From assembly GCA_028583685.1 (NCBI GenBank), contig JAMXIF010000043.1:10489305-10553304 (forward strand): 64,000 nucleotides of DNA, read 5' to 3'. The position numbers and the translations under genes were made by a program. The notes under the pieces were generated by a model, which saw only the letters and a list, made by a program, of their open reading frames with translations, did not search any database and was not told the origin of the DNA. Each line of letters opens with the position of its first letter. Position 1 is the stretch's first letter. This stretch comes from Petaurus breviceps papuanus. Its lineage: Eukaryota; Chordata; Mammalia; Diprotodontia; Petauridae. Shown here piece by piece: positions 34,081-44,870 of this stretch.

Positions 34081-34293
34081 TCCAATGGTCCTGCAATAGG
34101 GGAGTAAAAATTCCCATTTTTGTTCAGATAAGAAAGTGAAAATTTAGGCAGAGAATATCATGATGGTTTTCTTCTCCCTGTTTTGTCCAAAAGATTACTC
34201 CCCATAAACTAGGGCAAGACTGAGGAATATTTGCACATAGGGCAAGTACGACAAACAGACCCCAGAACAAAGGGCATAAATCAATATGTGTGT

Positions 34294-34349
<56 letters not shown>

Positions 34350-34616
34350 TGGTCAGAAGAGTTTATCATGGGGTATTTTCTGATTTTAACAATTTTTGCT
34401 AATGATATGCTAAACACTGTTGGCTCTATGCTCCTAAAGTCCTTAAAATGTGCCTATGTACTTTAGATTTGTCACATTGGGGCAAAGTTTTATTATTTTG
34501 ACCTAGTTACAGTTATTTTTATATTTATTTATTAAATATATTATATTATTCTATACTATATTCTATACATATATTATTATATAATATTATTATTTCAACC
34601 TAGTGTCAAATTGATC
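34081..34616. repeat. (GT)n microsatellite and AT-rich tract in unassigned DNA
   Basis: A GT run at 34286-34347 and a TATTAT-rich stretch at 34510-34590. The surrounding sequence matches nothing I know. Confidence 0.8.
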
Positions 34617-34775
34617 TTCTTTCTTTCCTTCCTTCCTTCCTTCCTTCCTTCCTTCCTTCCTTCCTTCCTTCCTTCCTTACTTCCTCCCTTCCTTCCTTCC
34701 TTCCTTCCTTCCTTCCTTCCTTCCTTCCTTCCTTCCTTCCTTCCTTCTTTTCTTCCTTCCTTCTTTCCTTCTCTA
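34617..34775. repeat. (TTCC)n microsatellite
   Basis: About 150 bp of near-pure TTCC; one TTACTTCC break near 34678. Confidence 0.97.
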
Positions 34776-35824
34776 TAACCACCCGATCATTTACTATAGC
34801 AAGTATATAAGAAGCCAATGTAAGGTAACAATAGGAAATAGGAACTAAGAGGTTGAAGAAGAGCATAGAAGCCAGTTGCCAAATCTGTCTCTTAAATTAA
34901 ACAAAATCACATCCAAAGAAGCCAGTTCAGCTCCCAATAAATGACCCTTGGCTGGCAAGCTGCAGATAAGTACCCAGACACATGTAGTAAATACAGAGAA
35001 ATATCATGTTAATGAAGCAACCTCAAGGTAGTCTTGTTAACTTTCAGATGGCATTTATATACTAATGAGTCAATTCTAAGACAGTATAGATAACCCTTAG
35101 TCTGTATCCCCACCATTCCACTAGAACCATATAGAAATGGGAACCCAAAGTCTTGCCCTTGGAAGAGTCCTTCAATTGTTATGCATCCACATTGCTGATG
35201 TGCTCTAACCTCTGATTATCAGTCATATAAGTGACTCTATGTGTCCCTCTACCTCCCCAATGTATTCCCTGAGGTGTCTGACTCTATTTTCTGTGCTTTA
35301 TTGAAATGTGTGGTTAATGCATTTCTCTCTGCTTGCTATTAGGGTAATCATTCCCAGTGAGTATCTGAGCATCTCAAGATTCACTTTGACCCAACCAAGT
35401 ACCCTTTTGTGGTCCACTTCCTTAACGCATAAACCAGAAACACAGGTTAGGAGTAATTTGTGAGTTCATAGCATCTGGAACCCACTGGTGCAAATCAAGG
35501 GCTGATGAAGGGAAATTGTATTATGTCCCTCCTCCTCCCTCTCCCCATAGGGACCTCCCCTCATGTTTAGGCTTAATAGAACACAGAGTAATAAATGTCA
35601 GACCCACCCTGAACTTCTCCTATCTGCTAACCTTGTTGCAAAACATTTAATTTCTTTAAATTATATCTCCAGTTTTAAGGAATTCATTAACTCCAAAGGA
35701 AGGCCATTCAATTTTTTGTATAATTATAATGCATTTTGTCCCTGTGGGAATATGGGAGGGTGAGTTGTTTTGCCTTTCAGAGCTGAAATGAGAATTAGAT
35801 TCTATAATAATAACAATGACAGTG
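34776..35824. other. Unassigned sequence
   Basis: Repeat-poor. The frame at 35563 (+, 66 codons) has no recognised family. GATGATGAT-like units begin near 35815. Confidence 0.5.
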
Positions 35825-36360
35825 ATGATGATAAAGCTAGTTAGCATAGTTAGCATTTATATGGCATTTTAATGTTTGTAAAGTACTTGACATGTTATAT
35901 CATTTGATCCTCACAACAACTCTGAGGTAGAAACAATTATTATACCCATTTTAAAGATGAGAAAACTGAAGGTGAAATAGGTTAAATGGTTTGGCCAGGG
36001 TCATAGAGTTGGTTTGGTCAGGTAGGTGTTACAGTAACTAGAGTACTGAGTCTGGAATCAGGAAGATTCATCTTTCTGAGTTCAAATCTTGCCTCAGACA
36101 CTTACAAGCCATGTGGCCCTGGGCAAGTCACTTAAACCCTATTTACTTCAGCTTCTTTACATATAAAATGAGTTGGAGAAGGGAATGGCAAACCATTCCA
36201 GTAATTTTGCCAAGAAAACCTCAAATGGAGTCATGAAAAGTCAAGCAAGACTGAAATAACTGAGCAAGTAACAACACAGCTAGTATCTGAGGTTAGGTTC
36301 AAACTCAGGTATTTCTGGTCTCATGTCAAACGGTTTCTGCATCTCTCTCCCTAGGTGCTT
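35825..36360 (-). mobile_element. CORE-SINE split by a MAR1
   Basis: GTTAGCATTTATATGGCATT, ATCATTTGATCCTCACAACA, TTAAAGATGAGAAAACTGAA and GGGTCATAGAGTTGG; the head side resumes after the MAR1 with ACACAGCTAGTATCTGAGG and TTCAAACTCAGGTATTTC. Confidence 0.8.
36014..36268 (+). mobile_element. MAR1 CORE-SINE inside another CORE-SINE
   Basis: GTCAGGTAGGTGTTACAGTA, CTGGAATCAGGAAGATTCAT, GTGGCCCTGGGCAAGTCACT, AAGAAAACCTCAAATGGAGT. Confidence 0.9.
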
Positions 36361-36689
36361 TGGTGATGATGACATGAGGATATTAATGATGATTTTTGAT
36401 AATGATGGTGATGATGGAGGTGGCAGTAGTGACAATGGCAATAGTACTTTAATTATTACTATTTTATTGTACCAAGCAACAATTAATTATTGAAGAGAAG
36501 AAACATTTTTTTTCCTTTATATTTTGAGTTGCAGCAGTGGGGAAGGGGATTTTGTTAAAAGCAAACTTTGAATGAAAATTCTCATTGGTCCAAGTGAATG
36601 AATAATCAAGAACTCTTTGATCAAATATGCTGTGTCCTCTTTGATTTCTACTTTGAATGAAAGGGACCAAAACCCTCTGAAGGATACAG
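36361..36689. other. Unassigned, GATGAT-rich at the left
   Basis: GATGATGATGGAGG-type low complexity to about 36440, then unassigned sequence. Confidence 0.55.
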
Positions 36690-37030
36690 GTTCCCCTTTG
36701 GTTTTGAAATCAGAAGAACCTAGGTTTGAGTCCTGGTTATATTACTTACTAGTTATATAAAATAAAATCAATTAATCTCTCCAAGTCTCATTTTTTCTTA
36801 TCTATCAAAGGAGGACAATAATGACACACCTAGGAAGCACTTTAACAATCACACACATACATACACTATCACACACAGGCTTAAGTCTCCCTTCATAACA
36901 ACTCTATAAGGCAAGCAGTTCAAATTAACTGCATTTAGCAGCAGAGGGAGCTTAGATTAGGACATTCAGTACTGTGTCCAAGGTCCCACTAACAGTAAAT
37001 GTCAGTGCCTGGTTTCAGATCTGGATCTCT
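36690..37030. mobile_element. Two MIR fragments, facing each other
   Basis: Forward at 36690-36835 (GAAATCAGAAGAACCTAGGT, TTTGAGTCCTGG). Reversed at about 36885-37025 (TCATAACAACTCTATAAGGC, GTGTCCAAGGTCCCACTAAC). A CACACATAC stretch lies between. Confidence 0.6.
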
Positions 37031-37304
37031 TGGGAACAAGAGAAGGACTTGCTTTTACCTATATCAGAGAGTTATTCCAAAGAAAGTGGTTTTTTTAATC
37101 TTAATATGAAACATTAAAGTGAAATATTATAACTCTTACCATTCTTACATAAGGTCATAGTTATTTAATGTCAAGGACATGTCTGGAACTTAGATATCAG
37201 TCCGGAGAATGTTTAAGTCTTAACTCTTAGTCTTGGGATCATTCCAATTGAAATCTATAAGCATATATGTATAACTGAATCCATACCAATAGCCAGAGAA
37301 ACAA

Positions 37305-37500
37305 AATGGGTGGGTGGATAGAAGACAGGACTCATGATCAGGAAGGTCTGAATTCATGTCTTCTCTCTGATACTTCCATTAGCTATATCACCTTGGGCAG
37401 TTCACTTAACCTTTCAGTGCTCCAGGTAATTCTATAAGAATTTTTTTTTGCTTTATATCAACAGAGGTAGTATGTACAATAAAATTTGTTTCCTCAAGCA
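37305..37500 (+). mobile_element. CORE-type SINE with TGCCNACCT-type tail
   Basis: GGTGGATAGAAGACAGGACT, CCTTGGGCAGTTCACTTAAC, TTTCAGTGCTCCAGGTAATT, then a tail resembling GCTTTATATCAACAGAGG. Same family as the copy at 37620. Confidence 0.65.
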
Positions 37501-37575
37501 TGCCAGACATCCAACCATACACACATGCATACATATAATATATGTGCATATGTTTGTACATATATGTATATGTTC

Positions 37576-37579
<4 letters not shown>

Positions 37580-37613
<34 letters not shown>
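37580..37613. repeat. (GA)n microsatellite
   Basis: 17 GA units. Confidence 0.97.
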
Positions 37614-37616
<3 letters not shown>

Positions 37617-37619
37617 CAG

Positions 37620-37840
37620 TATGGTTTTAAGGCTAGAAAGCTAGCCTTGAAGCTAGGAAGATCTGGGTTCAAACCTTGCCTCTGGTACATACTATTGGTG
37701 TGACCTTGGGAAAGTTGCTCAACATCTAAGTGTTTCAGGCAACTCTGTTAGATTATAAATTTAATAAAAAGTGCTGACCTGATTTGGTAGAGGGAGATTC
37801 TTCACCTATATTCTTATGAAATTAAAGGTGCAGCCCCTGT
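37620..37840 (+). mobile_element. CORE-type SINE, second copy of the same family
   Basis: GAAGATCTGGGTTCAAACCT, GTGACCTTGGGAAAGTTGCT, AGTGTTTCAGGCAACTCTGT, tail GTGCTGACCTGATTTGGTAG followed by GGGAGATTCTTCACC. Confidence 0.8.
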
Positions 37841-37857
37841 ATGCATATATAGTCAGT

Positions 37858-37925
37858 CAATAAACATTTATCAACTACCTATTATGTGCCAGGCTTGGTG
37901 CTAAGCCCTGTGGACACAAAGAAAG
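37858..37925 (-). mobile_element. L2 3' tip
   Basis: CAATAAACATTTATCAACTA, TTATGTGCCAGGCTTGGTGC: a reversed L2 terminus of only about 70 bp. Confidence 0.75.
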
Positions 37926-38379
37926 TTAAATCACATACACTTACATAATACACATTTGCACACACATGTATCTGCTTATTCTTGCATGTAAATATACATA
38001 CTTATGTGTGTATTCATCATATAAAATATATGCATATATTACCTAGAGACATGTACATGTTTATATTCCTCATTTGAATTCAAGATAACATGGTAAATAT
38101 ATGTAAACACAAGTCATTATCATTACTATCAAGATAATACAATGCATAGATGTATGCACACATATTATACATTATATGCATTATATATGCATATAATACA
38201 CACACAAATAGAATCATGAGATCTTAATGGTAATTGTGATGCCTTATATTGTTATTATCTTACATTATAATCAAATGGTGAAGATATTTGTGTTATTTAT
38301 ATTACAGGTCAGTGGTGAGAAAATTCTGGCATGTGTCACCAAACACTATATCTCACATAAACCAAAAATAACATATCTC
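37926..38379. other. Unassigned, TA/CA-rich
   Basis: Imperfect ATGCATATA and ACACAT repeats at 37930-38215. No gene seen. Confidence 0.55.
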
Positions 38380-38535
38380 ATTTTATCCTTATAATACTTA
38401 GGTGAAACAGACATTCCTTGCATTATTATGCTCATTTTACAGATGAAGAAACTGATCTTGTGATCAGTGATGGGGTTGGAGTAGATGATCTTAAGAGATT
38501 AATTCCACATTTAGAATCCTATCACTTTATGATTG
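38380..38535 (-). mobile_element. MIR-family fragment
   Basis: ATCCTTATAATACTTAGGTG and CTCATTTTACAGATGAAGAA. Confidence 0.6.
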
Positions 38536-40039
38536 CATATTAAACTATAGTCATAGTCATGTAATATAGAGGATAGAGACAGAGGTAGGGATCATTCAAC
38601 TTATATTTTCATCTCTCTTGGGTGAAAAATGTCTTTTGCAGTCCCATACTGTTCTCAGTTAAGCCCATTTGCAAGATTCTGAATCATTATGCTGTCTCAC
38701 ATCTAACACTTACCCTTAAGGACACAAATAGTATTCACACAAGCCATGCTTCTACTGAAAGTGCTTTAGTTTCTCAGCCCTTTGTAAAATCTGATTAGAG
38801 TGGTTAGAATCAGCTTTTCTCTGTACAAGGGAGGGCAAACCTCTGGAGTTTGGCATCAAATGCTGTTTGCCCTATTAGCTTCCATACAATCCTCTCAATC
38901 TTTCCTGGCCCGGCCCCTCCTATACACTCCCCTCTAATTTGCTGCCTCTTTGCCTCTCTGTTCCTCTATCTCTCTCTTTTTGTCTGTCTTGACTGTATCT
39001 CTACACACACATACACACACAGAGAGTTCAGATTAGGATTGATATTATATGTATATGTGTACACATGCCTATTTATACACATTCACACAGATGGATCTAA
39101 CAATATGGATATGCATATACACATGATTATATACACACAAACACACATGTATACCTATATGCATGTGTATGTGCACACAAAAGTATTTATTTTTCTTTTC
39201 TTCTCCTTCCCAATCAAGGGGAGACAGAAGACACCCAGAACCACAAGGATTTTGTCAGGGTGTCACCAAGAATTTTAATGTTAATATTCATTGAGCTTGT
39301 ACTCTCTAGTCCCCCATTGATTACAGGTCCCTTAATTAATACAGGCTTCCATTTCCCATTTTGCTTTGTGACATGTGACTTTAAGTATAAGTGTACTCTC
39401 TTGATATTCCCTGTTCTATTTATTCCACATGCTTAGAAGATGGCCTTGAACAATTTTAACTTTCTTCAGTCTTCAGTTATCATATCTGACAAATGAGAAC
39501 AAAACCTCTCCCCTCTACTTCTCAAAGTTGTCATGAAGATCAACTCTGGTAATCAGAAAAAACTTCCAGTTCCCTACAATCTAAGAGATCATTGCCACTA
39601 TTATAATTCTCACTATTAGAGTAGGAGGAGCAGAGACCTGGCTTCCATGCTGTTGCCAGGATGGAAGCTTCCTCTGATAGTACATATGGACTGTCAACTT
39701 TACTGTATTTGAAAGGCTTTTTAATGATGATCATACAACTAATGTATATTAGAGGCATGGCAAAGGGAGGTCTTCCTGACTACCTGAACAGTACCCTGTT
39801 CACTATGCCTTACTTTTTCTCATTAAAAATAATAATTTCAATATGATTTCTATATGCATATATATGTGGATGTTTATGCATAGAGGGATCACATATAGTC
39901 ATACATACATTCACACAAACATACACATATCTAAATATCTATAAATCTTTGTCTATCCATTTCCCTATCACCTTTCTGTATTTCTGTCAATCTATGGGTT
40001 TGCATGGATGTTCAGGGAGGACTAGCACATCTGGTATGA
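38536..40039. other. Unassigned, with CA/TA-rich tract and a weak MIR piece
   Basis: The CACACA/TATATG tract at 39000-39180 produces the 142-codon frame seen here. A possible MIR remnant lies at 39430-39550 (TCATATCTGACAAATGAGAA). Nothing else recognised. Confidence 0.5.
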
Positions 40040-40530
40040 GGGCTTGCTGAGTCTTATTTCAGGGCTACTCATCTACCTTTGGGTCTACCTGGAACCCAGC
40101 TCTCACCTGTAGCTCCAAAAGGCTCTTGTATGTGAAGTGGCCACTCCCCAATCAAAAATGTTTTGGCAGATGGGCTAACCCAGGATGAAGGTAACTGACA
40201 GGCCTCAAACCTGTTCGTTGGGAAGGGGGATGTGAAAGCTTCTATGGAATGGGCAGATAAAAACAATTCAAGATCATGGAGGCAGCTAAAGCAGGCACTA
40301 GTGAAGTACTTAGAGCCTGGTCAGGCCTGGAAGATGTCAAGGTCATCTACTGTATCCTGAGCCATCTCCAGTCATCCTCACTTTTGCCTTGCCACTGGAC
40401 TTTGATGACTCTGGGAGAGAGAGAGGCTGATGACTTTGTGCAACTCTGCCTCACTTAAATCCAATTTATGTGCAAGTCAAGACATCACCTATGATGTCAC
40501 TGATCCTCTTTGAAAAGGAAGAATGAACAA
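40040..40530 (-). mobile_element. Marsupial interspersed repeat (family name uncertain)
   Basis: On the minus strand: AATGTTATTGTTCATTCTTC-like start, AAAGAGGATCAGTGACATCA, GATGTCTTGACTTGCAC, AGTGAGGCAGAGTTGCACAA, GTCATCAAAGTCCAGTGGCA. Two partial relatives occur at 49097 and 50372 on the + strand. The three share a colinear consensus, which defines a repeat even though I cannot name it with certainty (RTE/SINE-like). Confidence 0.7.
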
Positions 40531-40550
40531 TAACATCAATTTTGATCTAT

Positions 40551-40590
40551 GACTCTCTCTCTCTTTCCCCCTCTCCCTCTCACTCTTCCT

Positions 40591-40631
<41 letters not shown>

Positions 40632-40720
40632 GCTCTCTCTCTCTTCCCATCTCCCTCTCTCTCTCTCTTTGTTTCCCTTTCTCGCTGTCTCTGTGTGTGT
40701 CTCTCTTTCCCCCCCCCCCT
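40551..40720. repeat. (CT)n-rich repeat
   Basis: CTCTCT with CCCTCT and TTTCCC interruptions, ending in a C11 run at 40710-40720. Source of the Ser/Leu frame (+) and Arg/Glu frame (-). Confidence 0.95.
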
Positions 40721-40769
40721 CTTGCTGAGCTCCAATGTCGCATCAATCCCCGGTTACCTTTTAGGTGTG

Positions 40770-41040
40770 CTGACCCTTATGTCTCATAGTCAGAGTTCAT
40801 TATCTTTCCACCTAAACCTTTCCCTCTGCTTAATTGTCATCTTACCATAGAGAGCACTTCTTTCATTCCAGGTACCCTGGTTCACTATCTTCCTATAATC
40901 CTTGATTCCACTCCTGAACACACTTCACATATCCAAGCTGTTGCCAAGTCTTGTTTCTGTCTTTAAAATGTCCCTTGAAGAAGTCTACTTCTCTACACTC
41001 ACGAAGACATTGTTCTATTTCAGACCCTCATGGTCATCTC
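40770..41040 (+). mobile_element. L2 fragment (RT C-terminal region)
   Basis: TCCTATAATCCTTGATTCCA and CATATCCAAGCTGTTGCCAA fit L2 ORF2. Confidence 0.65.
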
Positions 41041-41475
41041 AAAGGGAAGGAATTAGCAGTGGTGGCCATGAAACACATTTTAAAAACAGTTAGATTTGAA
41101 CTGAGACTTTAAAGAAGCTAGGGAAGTCAGGAGATTAAGATGGAGAATATTTTAGGCGAGAGAAATAGCTAGTTAAAAGGCATAGATTCAGGACATGTAT
41201 GTTATGTGAAAGAGCAAAAAAGGCTAGTAAAACCGGATTGTGGAGTATGTGGAGGGGAGTAGAGTATAAGTCTAATGCAAACTTTGGATGAAGCCAACTT
41301 GTGGAGGATTTTGTGTATCCTGAAGGCAATGGGGGACACCTGGAGCTTATAGAGCAGGGGAGGATGCTGACATGCTCAGAGCTGCTCTTTAGGAAGATCT
41401 CTTCGGAAGCTTAGTGGAAAACATAGTGAAGTGGAGAAACACTTGAGGCAGTGTACCAATTAGAGGCTTCAATAG
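41041..41475 (-). mobile_element. L2 fragment, opposite orientation
   Basis: GAACTGAGACTTTAAAGAAG, AAGCCAACTTGTGGAGGATT, TTTAGGAAGATCTCTTCGGA and GAAACACTTGAGGCAGTGTA. It abuts the forward L2 piece. Confidence 0.7.
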
Positions 41476-41753
41476 AAATAAAAGGCAGTGAAAATAGATT
41501 GATTTTTATTTAATTTAAAAATTTTAATGATAAATTTGTCTCCTCTAGGAAGGAAGGAAAGGAAGATCAGATAAAATCAGGCCAGTAGAAATCCCTGAAA
41601 GAGAAAAGAAATAGAACTTTGCATACAATTTTTATTTTGTAACCTTTGTATCTGTATCTATGTGTGTAAGTATAGGTATATAGGTATGTGTAGGTATGTA
41701 TAGATATGTACATATATGTATATACGCACATGTATGTATATGCACCTTTGTGT

Positions 41754-41800
<47 letters not shown>

Positions 41801-42439
41801 GTATTTTTTCTATGTTGCTTTCACAAAATTCATAGCCCATGGAAAATGTGTTAAGAACAAGTCAATAATAAAGCTTGCCACTGAAATAGAAAACTCAACA
41901 AAAAATACTGGCTGACTCTCTCTGTTTAAGCTACAGTTTACTTATGAGCAATTGGATCTCATTATTTCGACCAAATTATATTTTACTGCAGTGAGAAGAA
42001 AAAGAGAGGGGGCTGGGTGAGGTGGATGAACAAAACAAAGAAAGACAAAATGCAGTTATGGGCTTTTTGGCATCTCACACATCAGTCATTAGAGAGTTCA
42101 CAAAGAAATTGAAAAAACTCTGATGTCTAGATAGAGTATCTTCTGTATGACAATAAGGAGGTCCTCCTTTGAAGCTACAGAATGAAGAAATGTTACATAT
42201 CTGCTATTTGATTGATTTGCCTGGTTGTTTGGGGGTAGCTTTGCATATTAACATCCTTTTTGTTCCACCTCAAATCCATTCCTTCAGACTAGTGGTGTTT
42301 ACCCTTATTCTAGATGCCAAGACCCTCCCTATCCCAGAAAGTTCAATAGTGTGGATTGTAGCCCTCACTGATATAAGTTTGTATATGTCTGTTTGGTATT
42401 TACAAACCTTCACAAAGTGGACTTCTCCCACCTTTCCAA
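41476..42439. other. Unassigned, with a TA/CA microsatellite
   Basis: GTATAGGTATAT-like sequence from 41650, then CACACACACA and TATATA to 41797. Beyond that nothing is recognised. Confidence 0.55.
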
Positions 42440-43115
42440 TCTTTTTGTCTTTTTTAACACCTTAGTCACCTTGTAGGATATATGTTACTATATACTTTAC
42501 ATTCAGTAATACAGGCCTTGTTCCTGTTGCTTGAATGAGATATTACATTCTAGAGTCTAGGACTTTTCACTGGTTATTTCTCATGCCTGGAAAACTCTTG
42601 CTTAATTATATCCACCTCCTATGTTCATTTACTTCTGTCACATTCCAGCTAAAATCCAATCTTCACAAGAAATCCACCCATATGTTCTTTAATACTAGTG
42701 TCTTCCTTCTATTTATCTCCAATTTATCTTTAGTGTATTTTTTCCGGCCATAGTTGTTTGCATGTTGTCTCTCTATTAACTTGTATATTCCTTGGAACAA
42801 GGACTTTTTGCCTTGCTTTTTATCTCCAGTGCATATTTTCTTTTTCCCCTGCCTTTTAAAAAATTTAATAGCATTTTTTTTCTAATTACAAGAAAAGAAA
42901 ATTTTCAACATTCCTTTTTTGAAAGATTTTGAGTTCCAAAATTTTTTCCTTCTTCTTCCCTTCCCCTCCCCCTTCACCAAGATGGCAACCAATCTCGTAC
43001 GGGTCATACATATGCAATCATGTAAAACATAACTCTACATTTGTCATGTCAGAGCATATTTTCTTATGCAGTATGCAGCACATAGTAGGAATTTAATGAA
43101 TGCTTAATGACTGTC
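42440..43115 (+). mobile_element. L2 3' end, interrupted by L1
   Basis: TTATTTCTCATGCCTGGAAA, CAGCTAAAATCCAATCTTCA, ATTCCTTGGAACAAGGACTT, then GCACATAGTAGGAATTTAAT after the insertion. The L1 piece at 42843-43053 splits it. Confidence 0.75.
42843..43053 (-). mobile_element. L1 3' UTR, 5'-truncated, with 12-bp TSD
   Basis: TTTTGAGTTCCAAAATTTTT, CCTCCCCCTTCACCAAGATG and GTCATACATATGCAATCATG are the reversed L1/HAL1 3' UTR. GCATATTTTCTT occurs at 42831-42842 and at 43054-43065. Confidence 0.85.
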
Positions 43116-43603
43116 TGGAATGCAGTGTTTCTATTGAGGCTATGATTATGAGCCAGGGGCATAGAGACTAGATGAGGTTTCAACAAATAATCAGTCCTGA
43201 ACATTACTGGTGGTCATAATCTGAAGCTATTGAGACTAGTTGTCTGATCCCAGCCAGAAATCGGAAGCTAAAGTGGGATCCTAGCTAGAAACAAACAAAC
43301 AAAAAATCTTGAGCCAGAGGTACATGGAATGGAAATGTGCAATTTTTCTCCTTTTTTGTCGGTGGTGTCTCCAGGCAATGAATCTTTTCCTGCTGCACCC
43401 ATATATCTGGAACCACTATATTTGCCCTTGATTTCATCATTATTAAAACTTATTAAATGTAGGTTGCCAAAAGCAAGCACAGGCCTAGGCTTCAAAGGAA
43501 TTGGGTTCTAGACTGCACTCTGCTATAAATAAGGGACAAATGTGATTCTTCTTTCTTCTCTAACAGATGTCCATATTAATGGGCATCAAGCCTCAATCTA
43601 AAG
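43116..43603. other. Unassigned sequence
   Basis: No repeat family or coding sequence recognised. Confidence 0.5.
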
Positions 43604-44241
43604 CAGAGGTTCTCAAATTTATTTGACCTATTGTCCCCTTAAAAAAAATTATTCAGCACCACCCTGGAAATCTAATTTCTTTAACCCTTTAACATATTTT
43701 TTTTCAAATTTGTGTCATTAAAAAAAAAATATATATATATATAAACATATTTTTAAAAAAATAATGCATCTTAAATTTAATAATGTATTATAAATTTGTG
43801 AGTTTTTTCCTGTGTTGAAATTTCAATGATGCAACATTGCATCATGTAACCATATAGTGTTATATTGTAAATAAGTCCTTACATGCACATATTCCTGTTG
43901 ATGAAAACTAGGCTTCCCAACAATGAAGGCCATGCTCACCTGACAACACTTGCTTGTTAAGACCTGTTGGCAGATTTGACCACTGATGGGTTATAACCTG
44001 GTTTTTTTTTTTTTGAGTTTATTTGGAAAATAATGTAATCACTACAACTTTAACTCTGTTACCCAAGGGATGAAAGGTTTTTCAAAATTTTCTTCTCTTT
44101 TTTAATTATACTTCTTCCCTCCCCCTTATTTTTATTCAATGCCTTCCAATTGCAATCCAGGCTAACAAACCCCCTCCTCCCCATCATTCCAGCATACCCC
44201 CTACCCCCAGGGGGTGGTATCACCAACTTTGGGAATCTATG
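43604..44241. mobile_element. Non-autonomous hAT element
   Basis: Ends are inverted: CAGAGGTTCTCAAATTT on the left and AACTTTGGGAATCTATG on the right. Inside are CAGCACCACCCTGGAAATCT and CCCCAGGGGGTGGTATCACC, matching a known mammalian hAT/Charlie-type pattern. 638 bp, no transposase frame, AT tract at 43726-43745. Confidence 0.75.
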
Positions 44242-44274
44242 AACTATTAAAGTAATGAAGCTGCTATGGTGGAT

Positions 44275-44870
44275 CATAGGCATTATGGATTTAGAGACGG
44301 AAGGAACTTTTGAAGTCATCTAGGGATCCATATTTTTTGCTTCCAGAATGGAGAGACATTTGTCCCAGATTGCTGGAGTTTTTGCAGCTATTAGGAGGGC
44401 ACCCTCCCTGTAGCCCCCACAAGCTCTGCCCCACTGGCCACACACCCCAGGACCACCACCTAAGACTTCGATCCAGATTCAATCAGGTTAAAGCAAGAGC
44501 TATTACCCTCTGAATGATTGCTTTGTCCCACTACGATCTGCAGGCCAGGAGGCCTGGAAGCAGCCTCGCAGGGAAGCAGCTGCAGCTGTTGTGCTCCCTC
44601 CACCTCTGACCCAGGGGCAAGGGCTTGATCATGCCCTTCCTTTCCAACAGAGTTTCCAATTGACCTTATGCTTGCTTTTTGGTGTTTATGGGTTGAGGAG
44701 TTTGGAAACTGCTACAGTTGCTGGTGTTTTACTCTTCTGAAGTCTGCTCCGGCAGCTACTGTTTGGGCACATCCATATTTTTTGAAGCCATACCTATTTT
44801 TATAGATGAGGAAACTGAGGCCCAGAGAGGTTAAGTGATTTAAGTTAGAGAGTGGCAGACACTTGCATTG
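44275..44870 (-). mobile_element. THER1 SINE split by an L1/HAL1 fragment
   Basis: Left part ATGGATTTAGAGACGGAAGG and GTCATCTAGG; right part TTATAGATGAGGAAACTGAG and CAGAGAGGTTAAGTGA. The two halves join cleanly if 44340-44770 and one TSD copy are removed. Confidence 0.8.
44340..44770 (-). mobile_element. Internal L1/HAL1 5' UTR piece with 14-bp TSD
   Basis: Colinear with the 5' UTR of the HAL1 at 29380-29870 (CACCACCTAAGACTTCGATC, GCAAGAGCTATTACCC, TTATGGGTTGAGGAGTTTGG). ATCCATATTTTTTG occurs at 44326-44339 and 44771-44784. Neither the element's true 5' start nor any 3' UTR or poly(A) is present. Confidence 0.85.

Noticed and set aside
38850-39278. 142-codon plus-strand frame
   Set aside because: Half of it is a translation of a CA/TA-rich tract (HTYTH, YVYTH repeats).
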